DNA of 31,845 bases from Massilia sp. UBA2604 (GCA_002339265.1 DDKG01000018.1:1-31845), one strand, 5' to 3'; numbered from the stretch's first letter, positions 16,679 to 24,519 are shown. Numbers and translations are program-made. The notes: generated from the letters alone by a model not told the origin.

Positions 16679-18028
16679 ATGCTGCTAGCCCATTGCATTA
16701 AACTGGATCCAACGGAAGCGCAGAGCGACCACTTTGCTCGTGCGGCTGGCACTGCCCGGCGCGTTTGGAATTGGGCAGTTGGTGAATGTCTGCGACGTGC
16801 TGCGCAAGGTCTGCCCTTGCGCATTTTCGAGCTCAAGAAGCAATTCAACTCCATCAAGTACACAGATCCAGCGTGGCTGGACGAAGACGGATTACCGTGG
16901 CTGCGCGGTATCCATCGAGACGCACACTCCCAGCCATTTGCCAACCTAAAAAAAGCCTACGCGCGCTACTTCGAGCATATCCGCAACGGGGTGCGGGCAT
17001 ATCGACCTCATTTCAAGAAGAAGGGACGTTGTCGGGAAGCCTTCTACGTCGCCAACGATAAATTCCGCCTTGATGGCAAGACGGTTGTCCTGCCGAAGAT
17101 CGGTCGCGTCGCGATGCGTGAGCAGCTTCGGTTCGAGGGGAAGGTCATGGGGGCGACCGTGTCGCGCGAGGCGGACACCTGGTACCTGGCGATTCAGGTC
17201 GATGTCCCTGACAAGCAGGCACAGCTCCCACGCAGCGCTGATGGGGTCATCGGGCTTGACTTGGGCATCACGACTGCCGTCACGCTGAGTACAGGTGAGA
17301 AGATTACAGGGCCGAAGCCATTGCAAAAGGCCCAGCGGCGCCTGCGCATCCGCAGCCGCAGACATAGTCGCAAGATAGTGGCTGGGCGGAAGAAGACGAT
17401 ATCCGCCGAAGACGCGAGCGATCAAGGTGCCAAGAAGGGATCAGCCAATACCATCAAGGCCGCACAAATACTCGCACGCCTTCATGCTCGCATCAAGCAT
17501 ATACGAACGGATTGGTCGCATAAGCTGACCACCAGATTGTGTCGCGAAAACCAAGCGATCGCGATCGAAGATCTGAACGTGCAGGGCATGCTCGGCAACC
17601 ACAAGCTGGCCCGAGCCATCTCGGACATCGGATGGTATCGAATCCGGTCGCAAATTGCTTACAAGGCGCAGCGCTACGACACCCTGGTCGTCGTGGCAGA
17701 TCGATGGTACCCATCGAGCAAGTTGTGCGAAGCCTGTGGCGCGAAGCACGCTAGTCTGACATTGGCGATACGGAATTGGAGTTGCATCGAATGCGGTGCC
17801 TGTCACGACCGTGATGTCAATGCAGCCAACAATCTCAAACGGCTCGCAACCGGCGCCCTTGCGGCGCGTACTGCGCTACCCGAGGCGAGTCTGACGGCAA
17901 CGTCAGGCACTGCTGCCGGCACGTTGCCGGCAGTAGGCGGGAAAGTCACGCCTGTCAGACACGATCACGGTCAGCAAGACGGTTCGGGGCAGGAAGAGGA
18001 CGCTGAGCACATTTGCTCACGTCTTTGA
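16679..18028 (+). CDS. tnpB: RNA-guided endonuclease TnpB (OrfB of IS605 type)
   Basis: A 449-aa TnpB, the RNA-guided DNA endonuclease ancestral to Cas12, which cuts a site matching its omega RNA and so helps the element persist. The N-terminal helix-turn-helix-like region (AGTARRVWNWAV) is followed by the RuvC domain with all three catalytic acids: Asp194 in IGLDLGIT, Glu297 in IAIEDLNVQGML and Asp379 in HDRDVNAANN. A zinc finger has four cysteines (CEACG ... CIECG) around residues 348-372. Nothing is truncated, so activity is likely. The last about 60 residues (low complexity, GTAAGTLPAVGG) are encoded by DNA that forms the hairpins of the presumed omega RNA. No ribosome site is clear before ATG 16679; TTGACA at 16652 lacks a convincing -10. 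Confidence 0.93.
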   Translation: MLLAHCIKLDPTEAQSDHFARAAGTARRVWNWAVGECLRRAAQGLPLRIFELKKQFNSIKYTDPAWLDEDGLPWLRGIHRDAHSQPFANLKKAYARYFEHIRNGVRAYRPHFKKKGRCREAFYVANDKFRLDGKTVVLPKIGRVAMREQLRFEGKVMGATVSREADTWYLAIQVDVPDKQAQLPRSADGVIGLDLGITTAVTLSTGEKITGPKPLQKAQRRLRIRSRRHSRKIVAGRKKTISAEDASDQGAKKGSANTIKAAQILARLHARIKHIRTDWSHKLTTRLCRENQAIAIEDLNVQGMLGNHKLARAISDIGWYRIRSQIAYKAQRYDTLVVVADRWYPSSKLCEACGAKHASLTLAIRNWSCIECGACHDRDVNAANNLKRLATGALAARTALPEASLTATSGTAAGTLPAVGGKVTPVRHDHGQQDGSGQEEDAEHICSRL

Positions 18029-18029
18029 T
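17853..18029 (+). ncRNA. Putative omega RNA (right-end guide RNA scaffold) overlapping tnpB 3' end
   Basis: Four hairpins follow one another on the coding strand: GCGCC/GGCGC (17853-17867); CTGACG-GCAA-CGTCAG with a GNRA loop (17891-17906); CTGCCGGCA-CGT-TGCCGGCAG (17913-17933, 9 bp, extendable through G-U and T-A); and TGAGCA-CATT-TGCTCA (18004-18019). In known TnpB systems the scaffold is the 3' end of the tnpB transcript and the guide is the flanking DNA just past the right end. The 5' end given here and the exact 3' border are estimates. Confidence 0.6.
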
Positions 18030-18042
18030 AGCAGGACATGCA

Positions 18043-19356
18043 ATGAACGATCCGCAGCTCGACCGCACGCTGGACCCCGGCCTGCGCAGCTGGGTGGCGT
18101 CCGCGAACGCGCCGGACACCGACTTCCCGATCCAGAACCTGCCGTTCGGGCGCTTCCGGCGCAAGGGCGAACTGGACTGGCGCATCGGCGTCGCCATCAG
18201 CGACCAGGTGCTCGACCTCGAACGCGCCGGCCTGGTGGCGGACGCCGACATGAACCGCCTGATGGAACAGGGAAGGGCGGCGCGCGAAGCCCTGCGCACT
18301 GCCCTCTCGCGCGGCCTCACCGGGGGCAGCGCCAGGCGCGAGGACTGGCTGACGCGCGCAGCCCTGGTGGCCCAGTCCGACGTCGAGCTGGGATTGCCGT
18401 GCACGATCGGCGACTACACCGATTTTTATACCGGCATCCACCATGCGACGGCGGTCGGGCGCATGGTCTTTCCCGACAGTCCGCTCAGTCCCAACTACAA
18501 ATGGGCGCCATTGGCCTATCACGGCCGCGCTTCGTCGATCGGCGTCAGCGGCCAGCGCTTCCACCGCCCGCCCGGCCAGGCGCTGGCGCCGGGCGCGTCC
18601 GCCATCGCGCCAGTGCTGGGTCCATCGTCCTGCCACGATTTCGAACTCGAACTGGGCGCCTTCATCGGCAAGCCGAAGGCGTCCGGGACGCCGGTCGCGA
18701 TCGGCGACGCCGAGGCACACCTGTTCGGCTTCACCCTGCTCAACGACTGGAGCGCGCGCGACATCCAGGCCTGGGAGTATCATCCGCTCGGGCCCTTCCT
18801 GTCGAAGAATTTCGCCACCACGATCTCGCCCTGGATCGTCACACCGGAGGCGCTGGCGCCGTTTCGCGCGCCGTCTTCGCGGCCCGAGGGCGACCCCGCG
18901 CCATTGCCATATCTCGACTCCGCACGCAACCGCGAAGTCGGAGCGATCGACATCACGCTCGAAATATGGCTGCAGAGCGCGGCCATGGCGCGCGCCGGCC
19001 TGCCGCCCGAGCGCCTGATGCGGTCGAACTACCGCGACGCCTACTGGACCGTGGCGCAGATGATCGCCCATCACGCGGTGGGCGGCTGCAACCTGCGCAG
19101 TGGCGACCTGCTCGGCACCGGCACCCTGTCCGGGCCGCGGCCCGAGCAGGGCGGTTCGCTGCTCGAACTGGGCGCCGGCGGACGCCGTTCCCTGTCTCTG
19201 TCGAACGGCGAGACGCGCCGCTGGCTCGCGGACGGCGACACTGTGATCCTGCGCGGCTTTTGCGAACGGCCGGGCTACCGGCGCATCGGCTTCGGCGAGT
19301 GCGCCGGGACGGTGCTGGCGGCCATGCCCATGGCGCGGGCCTGCGCCGTGCGCTAA
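18043..19356 (+). CDS. fahA: Fumarylacetoacetase
   Basis: A 437-aa enzyme that hydrolyses fumarylacetoacetate to fumarate and acetoacetate, the last step of tyrosine/homogentisate breakdown. The N-terminal SH3-like domain (FPIQNLPFGRFRR) leads to the catalytic FAH domain: DYTDFYTGIHHATAVGRM with the metal Asp and catalytic His, HDFELELGAFIGK with the metal glutamates, LLNDWSARDIQAWEY with the metal Asp, and GGCNLRSGDLLGTGTLSGP. Length and motifs are those of the full-length enzyme. ATG 18043 has AGGA at 18033-18036; the frame is open back to 18013, inside the TnpB right end. The TnpB element ends about 14 bases upstream and probably separates the gene from its former promoter. No homogentisate dioxygenase lies nearby. 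Confidence 0.96.
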   Translation: MNDPQLDRTLDPGLRSWVASANAPDTDFPIQNLPFGRFRRKGELDWRIGVAISDQVLDLERAGLVADADMNRLMEQGRAAREALRTALSRGLTGGSARREDWLTRAALVAQSDVELGLPCTIGDYTDFYTGIHHATAVGRMVFPDSPLSPNYKWAPLAYHGRASSIGVSGQRFHRPPGQALAPGASAIAPVLGPSSCHDFELELGAFIGKPKASGTPVAIGDAEAHLFGFTLLNDWSARDIQAWEYHPLGPFLSKNFATTISPWIVTPEALAPFRAPSSRPEGDPAPLPYLDSARNREVGAIDITLEIWLQSAAMARAGLPPERLMRSNYRDAYWTVAQMIAHHAVGGCNLRSGDLLGTGTLSGPRPEQGGSLLELGAGGRRSLSLSNGETRRWLADGDTVILRGFCERPGYRRIGFGECAGTVLAAMPMARACAVR

Positions 19357-19450
19357 CGGCCCGGCTGGCCGCGGGTGCCGGTCCAGATCCGGGCGACCGG
19401 GTAGGGTGGCTGGCTCCGGGTTGGCAGCGATGAAGCAGGCCAGGCATAGC

Positions 19451-19484
19451 TTGCGAGAATTATTGAGAATGGGATATCATTATC
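19451..19484 (+). promoter_or_regulatory. Fur-box-like site and promoter of the TonB-dependent receptor
   Basis: The right half ATCATTATC (19476-19484) matches the Fur consensus exactly, and GAGAAT occurs at 19455-19460 and again at 19465-19470, giving an array of Fur-like hexamers. A possible promoter, TTGCGA (19451) with an 18-base spacer and TATCAT (19475-19480), overlaps the site, so bound Fur-Fe(II) would block transcription. A further GATAAT at 19512-19517 overlaps the start codon. Confidence 0.65.
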
Positions 19485-19515
19485 GAGTTCCCGTGATACT
19501 CCAATCCTCTCGATA

Positions 19516-21576
19516 ATGAAAATAAAGCTTCTTCCCCTGGCGCTGGGCCTGGCCGGCCTTGCGTCCGTCGTCCATGCCGCCGACCCTGCGATCGTCATGG
19601 GCGAGGTGCGCGTCAGCGCGCAGCGCGACGCCGGCGCGCTGCGTTCGAGCACCGTCCTGACCTCGGTCGACGTGCTCGGCGCAGACAAGATCGAAGACAA
19701 GAACGTGACCAACAGCTGGGAGCTGGTCGGCCAGTTGCCCGGCATCCAGCTCACCGAAACCCGCATGGGCGCCGAGTCGGGCAAGGTGACGTTCCGCGCC
19801 TTCAACGGCGAAGGTTACATCAACGGCATCAAGGTGCTGATCGACGGCATTCCGAGCAATGTCAACAGCGGCAACCAGCGCTTCATCGACATGATCTTCC
19901 CGCTGGAAGTCGACTATATCGAGGTGGTGCGCGGCACCAATGACCCGCGTTACGGCCTGCACAATATTGGCGGCAACATCAACTTCGGCACGCGCCAGGG
20001 CGGCAACTACCTCGACGGCCGTTTCACGGTCGGCAGCTTCAATACCCGCGAGGTCCAGCTGGCCTATGGCAAGGAAGCCGACGGTTTTTCGCAGAACTAT
20101 ATTCTGGCCAAGCAGGACACCGACAGCTACCGCCGCAATCACGGCGATTCCGACAAGTACTCGGTCGGCGGCAAGTGGTTCCTGACCTCGAAGGATAAAT
20201 CCCTGACTGGCGGCGTGATCCTGCGCACCTACCGCCACGACGCCGACGAGCCCGGCTTCCTGACGGCCGCCGAGCTCGCCCAAGACCGGCGCCAGTCGCC
20301 GGCCAAGAACGCGAACGATTTCACCGAGCGCGACATGCACCATGCCAGCGCCCACCTGGACTGGCAGATCTCGCCGAACGCCTTCCTCAGTAACAAGCTG
20401 TACTACAACGAGTACAAGGACGACCGCCGCGTCACCTTCACCAGCAATCCGGCCGGCCACGCGCCGCGCCAGCGCCGCCTGTGGGACGAGCAGCAGTTCG
20501 GCTTCATGAGCACCCTGACCTGGCGCGCCAGCGAGCGCGTGACCGTCGACGGCGGCGTCAACACCGAGCGCCAGGACAACGGTTATAAACGCCAGCGCTA
20601 CCTGTACGCGCTGCCGACCGACTTCAGCACCCCGGCCGCGGTCCAGAACGACGACCGCTACAAGCTCAACAACGTGGGCGCCTATGTGCAGGCCGTCATC
20701 AAGGCCACCGACACGTTTAGGATCGTCCCGGGCTACCGCGTCGACCGTTTCACGGGCAGCAGCTCGCTGCCGGGAGCGCTCGCGAGCGGCGTGACCGCCG
20801 GCTTGCAGGACTATGGCTGGATCAAGCAGCCCAAGTTCAGCATGGTGTACAGCCCGGCCGCGGACGTGAGCGTCTACGGCAACTGGGGCCGCACCTTCCA
20901 GATCCTCACCGGATCGGTGGGGCCGGCCTACCTGGTGCCGGGCCAGGCGCCGTTCGACGCCTCGGTCAATACCGGCAAGGAAGTCGGGATCAAGCTCAAG
21001 CCAAGCGCGCGATCCGACCTGCGCCTGGCGATCTGGCGCCAGGATGCGACCGGCGAAGTGGCGAACATGCCGGCCACCGGCACCACGGTCGGCCTGGGCG
21101 AGACCCGCCGCGAAGGCATCGACGTGCAATTGTCGGGCAAGATCACCGACAAGCTCGAACTGTGGGCCTCGCATTCGCTGCAAAAGGCCGAAGTGGTGAG
21201 CGCCTTTGCCGCCGACGGCGTGTCGCTGGCGGGCAAGGAAGTGTTCTCGACGCCGCGCTACATCAGCAATGTGGGCCTCGATTATCACCCCTCCGAGCGC
21301 TGGCACCTGGGCGTGCAGGGCCGGGCCCAAGGCAATTACTTCATCGATAGCCCGAACGAGCTGGGCAAGTATGGCGGCTTCGTGCTGTTCGACGCCAATG
21401 TGCGCTATGCGATCACGCCGCGCGTGAGCGTCGACGTGCAGGTCAAGAACATCGCCGACCGCCGCTACGAATACGCGTGGTACGATAATTTCTTCTGGCC
21501 GACCAACCAGGCGCAGCCGATGTATTCGTCGGGCAATGGCCGCGCGGCGTATGTGTCGCTGAACGTGAAACTGTAA
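19516..21576 (+). CDS. TonB-dependent outer membrane receptor, probably for a ferric chelate
   Basis: A 686-aa outer membrane receptor that imports a ligand using TonB-ExbBD energy. A signal peptide (MKIKLLPLALGLAGLASVVHA) is followed by a short TonB-box region (MGEVRVSAQR), a plug domain (about residues 40-155; LVGQLPGIQL, INGIKVLIDGIPSN, YIEVVRGTNDPRYGLHNIGGNINFGTR) and a 22-strand barrel with the usual C-terminal NIADRRYEYAWY...AAYVSLNVKL. The last residue is Leu rather than the common Phe or Trp. The Fur-like site upstream suggests iron-repressed expression and an iron chelate as ligand, but the exact compound is unknown. No good ribosome site precedes the ATG; GATAAT overlaps it. A strong terminator follows. 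Confidence 0.94.
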   Translation: MKIKLLPLALGLAGLASVVHAADPAIVMGEVRVSAQRDAGALRSSTVLTSVDVLGADKIEDKNVTNSWELVGQLPGIQLTETRMGAESGKVTFRAFNGEGYINGIKVLIDGIPSNVNSGNQRFIDMIFPLEVDYIEVVRGTNDPRYGLHNIGGNINFGTRQGGNYLDGRFTVGSFNTREVQLAYGKEADGFSQNYILAKQDTDSYRRNHGDSDKYSVGGKWFLTSKDKSLTGGVILRTYRHDADEPGFLTAAELAQDRRQSPAKNANDFTERDMHHASAHLDWQISPNAFLSNKLYYNEYKDDRRVTFTSNPAGHAPRQRRLWDEQQFGFMSTLTWRASERVTVDGGVNTERQDNGYKRQRYLYALPTDFSTPAAVQNDDRYKLNNVGAYVQAVIKATDTFRIVPGYRVDRFTGSSSLPGALASGVTAGLQDYGWIKQPKFSMVYSPAADVSVYGNWGRTFQILTGSVGPAYLVPGQAPFDASVNTGKEVGIKLKPSARSDLRLAIWRQDATGEVANMPATGTTVGLGETRREGIDVQLSGKITDKLELWASHSLQKAEVVSAFAADGVSLAGKEVFSTPRYISNVGLDYHPSERWHLGVQGRAQGNYFIDSPNELGKYGGFVLFDANVRYAITPRVSVDVQVKNIADRRYEYAWYDNFFWPTNQAQPMYSSGNGRAAYVSLNVKL

Positions 21577-21601
21577 GTCCGCGACTGGCGGTTTCAAAGC
21601 A

Positions 21602-21638
21602 AAACGGGCGTGTCTTCTGGCGCGCCCGTTTCTTTTTT
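21602..21638 (+). terminator. Intrinsic terminator after the TonB-dependent receptor
   Basis: AAACGGGCG (21602-21610) pairs with CGCCCGTTT (21623-21631), followed by CTTTTTT. It lies between the convergent receptor and sodA genes; in the opposite direction it offers only a short T run (AAAACG on this strand), so it serves the receptor best and possibly both. Confidence 0.9.
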
Positions 21639-21652
21639 ACGACTCGGCTTGC

Positions 21653-22291
21653 TTAGCCGACCTGGCTGCCCAGCGCCGCATCGTAGCGGCGTTCGACCTC
21701 GGGCCAGTTGATGATGTTGAAGAAGGCCGCGATATAGTCCGGACGCTTGTTCTGGTATTGCAGATAATAGGCGTGCTCCCAGACGTCCAGGCCCAGGATC
21801 GGCGTGCCGCCCGACATGCCGGCGAACTCGCCCATCAGCGGGTTGTCCTGGTTGGCGCTGCTCTCGACCAGCAGCTTGCCGTCCTTGCCGACGGTCAGCC
21901 AGGCCCAGCCGCTACCGAAGCGGGTCTGGGCGGCCTTGGTGAAGGTGTCCTTGAAGCGGTCGAAGCCGCCGAGATCGTCCTCGATGGCCTTCGCCAGCTT
22001 GTCCGAAGGCTGGCCGCCGTCCGGGCTCAGCACGGTCCAGAACAGCGCGTGGTTGGCGTGGCCGCCGCCGTTATTGCGCACGACGGTCTGGATGTTCTGC
22101 GGCAGCGCGCCGATATTGCTGATCAGTTCCTCGACCGGCGTCTCGGCCACGCTGGCCTCGGCCAGGGCGTTGTTGACGTTGGTGATATAGGTCTGGTGGT
22201 GCTTGGTGTGGTGGATTTCCATCGTGCGCGCATCGAAATGCGGCTCGAGGGCATCGTAGGCATACGGCAGTGGCGGCAGTGCATAAGGCAT
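21653..22291 (-). CDS. sodA: Superoxide dismutase, Mn type
   Basis: A 212-aa superoxide dismutase that turns superoxide into hydrogen peroxide and oxygen in the cytoplasm. Metal ligands are His27 ([12 protein letters not shown]), the His of [11 protein letters not shown], and the Asp and His of [25 protein letters not shown] together with the Gln of [13 protein letters not shown] are the residues that mark manganese rather than iron enzymes, and the N-terminus ([16 protein letters not shown]) closely follows E. coli SodA. ATG 22291 is chosen over 22297 because GGAGA lies 6 bases before it but touches the upstream ATG. A SoxR-type promoter precedes the gene with a leader of about 87 bases. It sits between two iron-regulated units, consistent with manganese use during iron limitation. 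Confidence 0.96.
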   Translation of the reverse strand: MPYALPPLPYAYDALEPHFDARTMEIHHTKHHQTYITNVNNALAEASVAETPVEELISNIGALPQNIQTVVRNNGGGHANHALFWTVLSPDGGQPSDKLAKAIEDDLGGFDRFKDTFTKAAQTRFGSGWAWLTVGKDGKLLVESSANQDNPLMGEFAGMSGGTPILGLDVWEHAYYLQYQNKRPDYIAAFFNIINWPEVERRYDAALGSQVG

Positions 22292-22315
22292 GATCATTCT
22301 CCGTTCAGATGGTTG

Positions 22316-22363
22316 GGAACACTGTTCCGGCATGAAACGTTGCACCGGGACCGCAAGGTCCCG
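22316..22363 (-). repeat. Two dyads in the sodA leader
   Basis: GGAACA-C-TGTTCC at 22316-22328 is a perfect dyad with one central base. CGGGACC-GCAA-GGTCCCG at 22346-22363 is a perfect 7-bp stem on the plus-strand sequence (the minus-strand transcript has the loop TTGC). Both lie between the predicted sodA transcription start (about 22378) and its ATG at 22291, so they may be leader RNA structure or an operator. Confidence 0.6.
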
Positions 22364-22384
22364 CGATTTGCATGTGCTGGCTGT

Positions 22385-22415
22385 ATTACACAACCTCAAG
22401 GGTGCTTGAGGTCAA
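22385..22415 (-). promoter_or_regulatory. SoxR-type promoter of sodA
   Basis: On the minus strand TTGACC (22415-22410) and TGTAAT (22390-22385) are separated by 19 bases. The spacer region carries the perfect dyad ACCTCAAG-N4-CTTGAGGT (22393-22412), which matches the known SoxR operator (CCTCAAG-N4-CTTGAGG) in both sequence and position. Over-long 19-bp spacers with a central dyad are the hallmark of MerR-family activated promoters. soxR itself is not in the window. Confidence 0.8.
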
Positions 22416-22490
22416 GTGCAATGCGCGACCTCGCGATCACGCGACATTCTTCAGCGACATTCTTGCCATGCGGGCGCACGGATAAGGAGG

Positions 22491-22512
22491 CGGGACGCGC
22501 GAGCGCATCCCG
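22491..22512 (-). terminator. Hairpin after the PepSY operon, possible weak terminator
   Basis: Read on the minus strand just past the DUF3325 stop, CGGGATGCG pairs with CGCGTCCCG (one G-T pair) around CTCG. There is no T run after it, so it may be only a 3' end stabiliser or a factor-dependent site. Confidence 0.35.
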
Positions 22513-22520
22513 TTGACAGC

Positions 22521-22847
22521 TCACCGGGCGCCTGGTCCTGTCCAGAATACCAGCATCCCGAGGATGCTGGCGCGCCAGGTGAGTGTGAAGGCGATCGCGA
22601 GCGTGGCGCCGGCCAGCGCCATGAACCATACCAGCACCGCGATCGACGGCGAATCCCCCGTCAGGCAGAGGACCAGCGACAGCAGGAGCGCTGCCGCGCC
22701 GCCCAGGCGCAGGGTCTTGACCATGGCTGCGGAGCGGGGCGCCGCGCCGCGCACCTGGGCCCAGTGCACGTCCATCGACAGGGCGAACCAGCCCATTCCG
22801 GCCAGCGAGGCCAGCAGGGCGAACAGCAGGAGCAGCGCATCAGGCAT
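22521..22847 (-). CDS. DUF3325 family small membrane protein
   Basis: A 108-aa inner membrane protein with about three hydrophobic segments (LLLLFALLASLAGMGWFALSM, LGGAAALLLSLVLCL, IAVLVWFMALAGATLAIAFTL) and the layout of DUF3325 proteins. It starts 8 bases inside the end of the PepSY gene, so translation is probably coupled. DUF3325 genes are regularly the last member of DUF3649-PepSY-DUF3325 clusters next to TonB-dependent receptors, which points to a role in periplasmic or inner-membrane handling of iron chelates. The biochemical function is unknown. Confidence 0.85.
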   Translation of the reverse strand: MPDALLLLFALLASLAGMGWFALSMDVHWAQVRGAAPRSAAMVKTLRLGGAAALLLSLVLCLTGDSPSIAVLVWFMALAGATLAIAFTLTWRASILGMLVFWTGPGAR

Positions 22848-24519
22848 GGCCGGCCTCCAGGGTCACGTTCTTGACCGCCAGCGGACGCGCTTCGCGCTGG
22901 CGCAGCTTGCGCGCGGCCAGCACCGCCAGTGCAGCGCCGACCAGCATGAACAGGTCGGCGCCGGCCACCGGCCAGTAGCCGGAGCCGATGGTGCGCAGCA
23001 GGTGGTCGCCGGTAGTGATCCAGTTGAGCAGCGGCGCCGTCACCGCCAGCACGGCGATGGCCAGGCATTGTTCGCGCCAGGCCGGGGCCAGGCGGCCTTC
23101 GGCCACCGCGGCGGTGCGCCAGAATGCGTGGGCGCCGGCCACGACCCAGCTGCCCCAGAACAGATATTTCTCCATGGCGCCGCGCAGCGGCCAGCCGGCC
23201 GGCATGACGTCGGGCAGCAGGCGGTTGGCGATCAGCATGCACAGGGTGGCCACCAGCATGCCGGTGACGACCGTGACCGCCATCGCATCGACCATGCGCG
23301 CGCCGCTCACGCCCTGCTTGGCGTGCTGGCGCTTGCGCTTCTCGACGAAGAAGAACAGCCCGGTGGCGATACAGGCGCAGCCCGAAAGGCCGCCCAGCAC
23401 GTACAGCCAGCGCAGCAGCCAGTGCTTGAAGTGCTGCAGGTGCAGGCCGGTCAGGAATTCGTTGATGCGCGCCACCACGGTGGGCGGCGGATCCTCGCGC
23501 AGCAGCTCGCCGGTGGAAGCCTTGAAGTGGATGCCTTCGCCGGTCAGCTGGACGCGGTCGGTGCCGGCGCGGTAGACGCTGACATAGCTGTTGGCGTCGC
23601 CCACGTGCTGGATGTTCAGGTAGCCGACGTCGCCGGCCATGCCCTTGGCGGCCCAGCGGCGCTGGGCTTCGGCCACCATGGCGTCGACCGAGGCCAGCGG
23701 CGCCGCGACACCGGCGCGGTCGTGCGGCAGCCCGGTTTCCTTCGACTCGACCAGCTCGTGGCGGTCGTGCAGCGGGGTCAGTTGGGTATGCGTGACCGGG
23801 AAATATATGTAGGCAAAGATCACCAGGCCGGTGAAGGCGAAGAAGAAGTGGAAGGGCAGGGCCACCACGCCGGTCAGGTTGTGCAGGTCGAGCATGCTGC
23901 GCTGGGTGCTCTTCTTCGGACGGAAGGTGAACAGTTCGCGGAAGATCTTGCGGTGCATGATGACGCCGGTGACCAGGGCCATCAGCATCATGAGCGCCGA
24001 GAAGCCCACGATCCAGTAGCCGACGTTCTTCCAGTCGAAGGTCAGGCTGTAGTGCAGCGGATAGAAGAACTCGCTGCCGATCTTGAGGCGGTCCACCGGC
24101 AGCGCGTCGCCCGTGCGCGGATCGACCGTGCGGTTGGCCCAGATCGCCGTTTCATGATCCTTGGCGTTCGGCACCTCGTAGCCGGCGAACAGCAGCAGCA
24201 CCGGATCGCGGTGGGTGGTGTAGGCGCCCCAGCTGCGCGGCGTGTCGAAATGGGCCGGCAGCGGACCGTCGGCCAGCGGCGCCGTCATGGCGCGGGCGGC
24301 GGCGTCGGGCTGCATCTCCTTGAAGATCGGCGCCAGCATCTTGTCGAACGACGGCATCGGCTGCGGTTCGTAGCGGGTGTCGGGGATGGCCCAGCGGTCG
24401 ATCTCGCGGTCGAACACGGACAGCGAACCGAAGAAGAACACGACCATCAGCACCAGGCCCAACGCCAGGCCGAACCAGGTATGCAGCCAGGCCATCGTGT
24501 GGCGGAAATTTGGGAACAT
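22840..24519 (-). CDS. PepSY-associated membrane protein (PiuB-like, iron-uptake associated)
   Basis: A 559-aa inner membrane protein of the PepSY_TM family. The first membrane helix (HTMAWLHTWFGLALGLVLMVVFFFGSLSVF) is followed by a periplasmic loop, a helix pair (VGYWIVGFSALMMLMALVTGVIMHRKIF), the conserved LDLHNLTGVVALPFHFFFAFTGLVIFAYIYF, a large periplasmic PepSY-like domain (about residues 235-365) and further helices up to the C-terminus. Several His residues inside helices (HTWFG, HRKIF, DLHNL, PFHFFF) could bind heme or metal; proteins of this group are proposed to reduce or release iron from siderophores. The stop of the upstream DUF3649 gene directly abuts its ATG (24519/24520), and GGGGG lies before it. 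Likely co-transcribed under the Fur-like site. Confidence 0.92.
   Translation of the reverse strand: MFPNFRHTMAWLHTWFGLALGLVLMVVFFFGSLSVFDREIDRWAIPDTRYEPQPMPSFDKMLAPIFKEMQPDAAARAMTAPLADGPLPAHFDTPRSWGAYTTHRDPVLLLFAGYEVPNAKDHETAIWANRTVDPRTGDALPVDRLKIGSEFFYPLHYSLTFDWKNVGYWIVGFSALMMLMALVTGVIMHRKIFRELFTFRPKKSTQRSMLDLHNLTGVVALPFHFFFAFTGLVIFAYIYFPVTHTQLTPLHDRHELVESKETGLPHDRAGVAAPLASVDAMVAEAQRRWAAKGMAGDVGYLNIQHVGDANSYVSVYRAGTDRVQLTGEGIHFKASTGELLREDPPPTVVARINEFLTGLHLQHFKHWLLRWLYVLGGLSGCACIATGLFFFVEKRKRQHAKQGVSGARMVDAMAVTVVTGMLVATLCMLIANRLLPDVMPAGWPLRGAMEKYLFWGSWVVAGAHAFWRTAAVAEGRLAPAWREQCLAIAVLAVTAPLLNWITTGDHLLRTIGSGYWPVAGADLFMLVGAALAVLAARKLRQREARPLAVKNVTLEAGHA

Larger units (their letters stand above)
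16553..18029 (+). mobile_element. Solitary TnpB element, IS200/IS605 (IS1341-like) type
   Basis: An element carrying only tnpB, with no Y1 transposase tnpA. The proposed left end follows TTGAT at 16548-16552; this pentamer is the target and TAM of some elements of this family. The 126-base left end contains an inverted repeat (AACCGT 16601-16606, ACGGTT 16621-16626). The right end has a hairpin TGAGCA-CATT-TGCTCA at 18004-18019, followed by a second TTGAT at 18025-18029. GAGCACAT occurs near both ends (16583-16590, 18005-18012). Both borders are estimates. Base composition is less G+C-rich than the neighbours. Elements of this family insert without target duplication and excise precisely. Confidence 0.6.

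Noticed and set aside
22441..22464. Direct repeat of GCGACATTCTT with a 13-base period
   Set aside because: Only two copies, not linked to a promoter or gene end; too short to claim function.
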